This document shows, one piece after another, positions 45,806 to 47,290 of a stretch of DNA of 47,290 nucleotides (position 1 is the first letter of the stretch; every line of letters starts with the position of its first letter). The stretch is from Pigoraptor vietnamica (Eukaryota > Opisthokonta > Filasterea): the NCBI GenBank assembly GCA_943704525.1, contig CALSCQ010000373.1:1-47290 (forward strand). The letters are read 5' to 3'. The position numbers and the translations under genes were made by a program. Below the pieces are notes generated by a model. That model made no database searches. It was not told the origin of the DNA and saw only the letters and a list, made by a program, of their open reading frames with translations.

Positions 45806-47199
45806 TTGTGCTGTCCTGGCGGGGATCGACGCTGAACGCGCACACGGACCTTTACCTTGGCGATGGTAAATGGTTGCGCATAACGTTGTTCGAAGCGCTG
45901 AAGCTACTGGAGAGGATCGCGCGGCGCTTTGACGCCGCGAAGGTTGGCCAAAAGGGGGCCCCCGCGGGCTTCAGCGTTCTTGGCATGGCGACCGCTCGCG
46001 GCGCAAGAAACAAAATCAAGACAATGATCTCGTACGGTAACGTGTACGGCATCGTTCTTACGAACGTTCGCGACCTCATCAAGCGGAATGTGAACTACCG
46101 CTTCGTACCCGAGAATCCCGAATTTCGGGAGGATATCGACCTCATCAATGGCGCAGCGAAAGCCGCCGAACCCCTGTGGCCCATCAAGGTCAGTTGCCTT
46201 CGTTTTCAGGACTCAACCCGGCTGCGAGGCGGATGCGAATTCGTCAAGCCCGACACAAGTTTGCCGACGAGCAATGACGACGAAGGCAAGGCGGGTGACG
46301 AGGACGCGACGATGAGCAACGACGACGAAGGCAAGACGGGTGACGTGGACGCGACGACGAGCAACGACGACGAAGGCAAGGCGGGAGACGAGGACGCGAC
46401 GACGAGCAACGACGACGAAGGCAAGACGGGTGACGTGGACGCGACGACGAGCAACGACGACGAAGGCAAGGCGGGTGACGAGGACGCGACTACGAGCAAC
46501 GACGACGAAGGCAAGACGGGTGACGAGGACGCGACGACGAGCAACGACGACAAGGGCAAGACCCCGATCTACAACAAGAAGGGCGAGACCCCGATCAGCA
46601 ACGCCAAGGGCAAGACTCCGGCTGCCAAGAAAAGCTCGACCGGCAAGACTCCGCGCACGTTCAACGCCAGCATCACAGCCTCGGCCGTGAAGCGCCTGAT
46701 GGGCTACACGGTCGTACTCACAACTGAGGGCGCGCGTTTCGAGACGGAGGAGGAGGGCAAAAGCGTGCCGAATGGCTTTGATCGCGTCGTTGTCGACGGA
46801 GACGGGAACTGCCAGTTCACCGCGGTGGCGATCGCCCTCGGGGGTCTGACGACGGGGGACGTCCGCGAACGTGGAGAAGAACTTCGCCGAGCCGCCGCGG
46901 AACACATTCGCGCCAATGCGCAGGCAATTCAAGGGTGGTTGACGGTACCGGTGAACGACTACGCCGCCGAGATCGAGCGCGACGGGGTGTGGGGCGATGA
47001 GGTGACGCTGTGGGCGCTCGCGGTGGTGATCCGACGCAGAATCAACGTCTACAACCTCCTCGGAAATGTCACGGCTCGCATGGACCCAACCACCGTTGCC
47101 GGCGCAGAGACTGTTTCCGTGTTGTTCACGGGCAATCACTACGACGCGCTCGTCCGTACGTCCCACAGGGGCCCTTTCTCCCCGAACGCCGACAGATAA
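45798..47199 (+). CDS. Second half of TAGT-like domain, acidic repeats and OTU cysteine protease domain
   Basis: The plus-strand frame to the stop at 47197-47199 starts at the breakpoint with DDFVLSWRGST. It continues with the expected second half of a TAGT-like domain: LRITLFEALKLLERIARRF, GFSVLGMATARG, YGIVLTNVRDLI, VNYRFVPENPEFREDIDLIN and RLRGGCEFV. A repeat block (SNDDEGKxGDxDAT) and Lys/Thr/Pro linkers follow. The C-terminal OTU domain, about 150 residues, has the catalytic segment VVVDGDGNCQFTAVAIALGG with nucleophile Cys, a conserved DxVWGDEVTLWALA region and NHYDALV supplying His. All catalytic elements are present, so it could be an active deubiquitinase. Pairing a possible base- or protein-glycosylating domain with a deubiquitinase in one chain is unusual. 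Confidence 0.75.
46266..46560 (+). repeat. 45-bp coding tandem repeat, about 6.5 units
   Basis: Units of agcaacgacgacgaaggcaa plus 25 more bases encode SNDDEGKAGDEDATT and SNDDEGKTGDVDATT in near-strict alternation, ending in an SNDDKGKTP variant and related NKKGETP/NAKGKTP units. Likely a flexible acidic spacer between the TAGT-like and OTU domains. Confidence 0.95.
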
Positions 47200-47290
47200 T
47201 TGCGTCTCGCGTTCGGGCAAACTGCGTTGGCAGTCGCGTGCAAAGCGTCCGCGTACATCACTGAACAGAAAAGAAAGCAGGGGGGCGGGG
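47200..47290. other. Short 3' flank and scaffold end
   Basis: Downstream of the OTU stop; ends in a G-rich run. The first bases of the window are also a run of G. No telomere repeat is seen. Confidence 0.5.

Noticed and set aside
44149-45843. A 564-codon minus-strand open frame across the acidic gene
   Set aside because: It is in a different minus frame from the TAGT-like segment and is Arg/His/Ala-rich; an antisense shadow of both pieces.

Overview
This window looks like GC-rich nuclear DNA from a free-living unicellular eukaryote. Genes are split by short introns (about 100-270 bp, one of about 640 bp). Many donors read GTGCGT, GTGGGT or GTGAGT, and acceptors are commonly CGCAG. The protein set is eukaryotic: a TPX2 spindle factor, a DH-PH-FYVE-PH Rho exchange factor, a fused carbamoyl-phosphate synthetase, a voltage-gated channel, a bromodomain-RING protein and a Hedgehog-type Hint relic. 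I cannot name the species. The runs of G at both ends and the run of N at 31344-31439 show that this is a draft scaffold.

Layout. 1-1037 (-): 5' part of a voltage-gated ion channel. 1038-2252: spacer with two minisatellites. 2253-6880 (-): two-exon glutamine-dependent carbamoyl-phosphate synthetase. 8893-11278 (+): two-exon TPX2. 11833-17556 (-): nine-exon secreted G8/parallel-beta-helix protein. 18775-20274 (-): three-exon secreted Ser/Gly/Pro-rich protein. 21157-22010 (-): small beta-trefoil-like protein with a membrane segment. 23243-26926 (+): four-exon secreted polysaccharide-deacetylase-like protein with MopE-type metal-binding motifs. 27513-32341 (-): secreted leucine-rich/L-domain protein with a PLAT-like tail. 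32695-32728: perfect palindrome inside an 8-bp duplication. 33608-34690 (+): decayed or mis-sequenced Hint domain. 35058-37727 (-): three-exon P-loop protein of no family I recognise. 38507-40066 (+): bromodomain-RING protein. 40506-43120 (-): FGD-type exchange factor that lacks the start of its DH domain. 44305-47199: acidic protein with a TAGT/GREB1-like glycosyltransferase domain and an OTU protease domain.

How the genes relate. The block 11.8-32.3 kb holds several genes for secreted proteins that probably act on or in the cell coat or matrix (G8/beta-helix, Ser-rich, deacetylase, L-domain-PLAT). The flanking genes are ordinary cytoplasmic or nuclear housekeeping and signalling genes. I see no operon-like or shared-pathway arrangement beyond this grouping.

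The most striking observation is at the right end. The glycosyltransferase domain is cut in two: its first half lies on the minus strand (45298-45797), between plus-strand pieces carrying the acidic N-terminus and the second half plus OTU. The two breakpoints share an 8-bp inverted match (45290-45297 and 45798-45805), and all three pieces fall in one reading frame if the segment is turned around. This is either a real small inversion polymorphism or lesion, or an assembly or amplification artefact. A second assembly problem, in the leucine-rich gene, can be resolved from the sequence: the N run is flanked by 119 bp present on both sides, and removing 215 bp restores both the reading frame and the exact length of an internal paralogous block.
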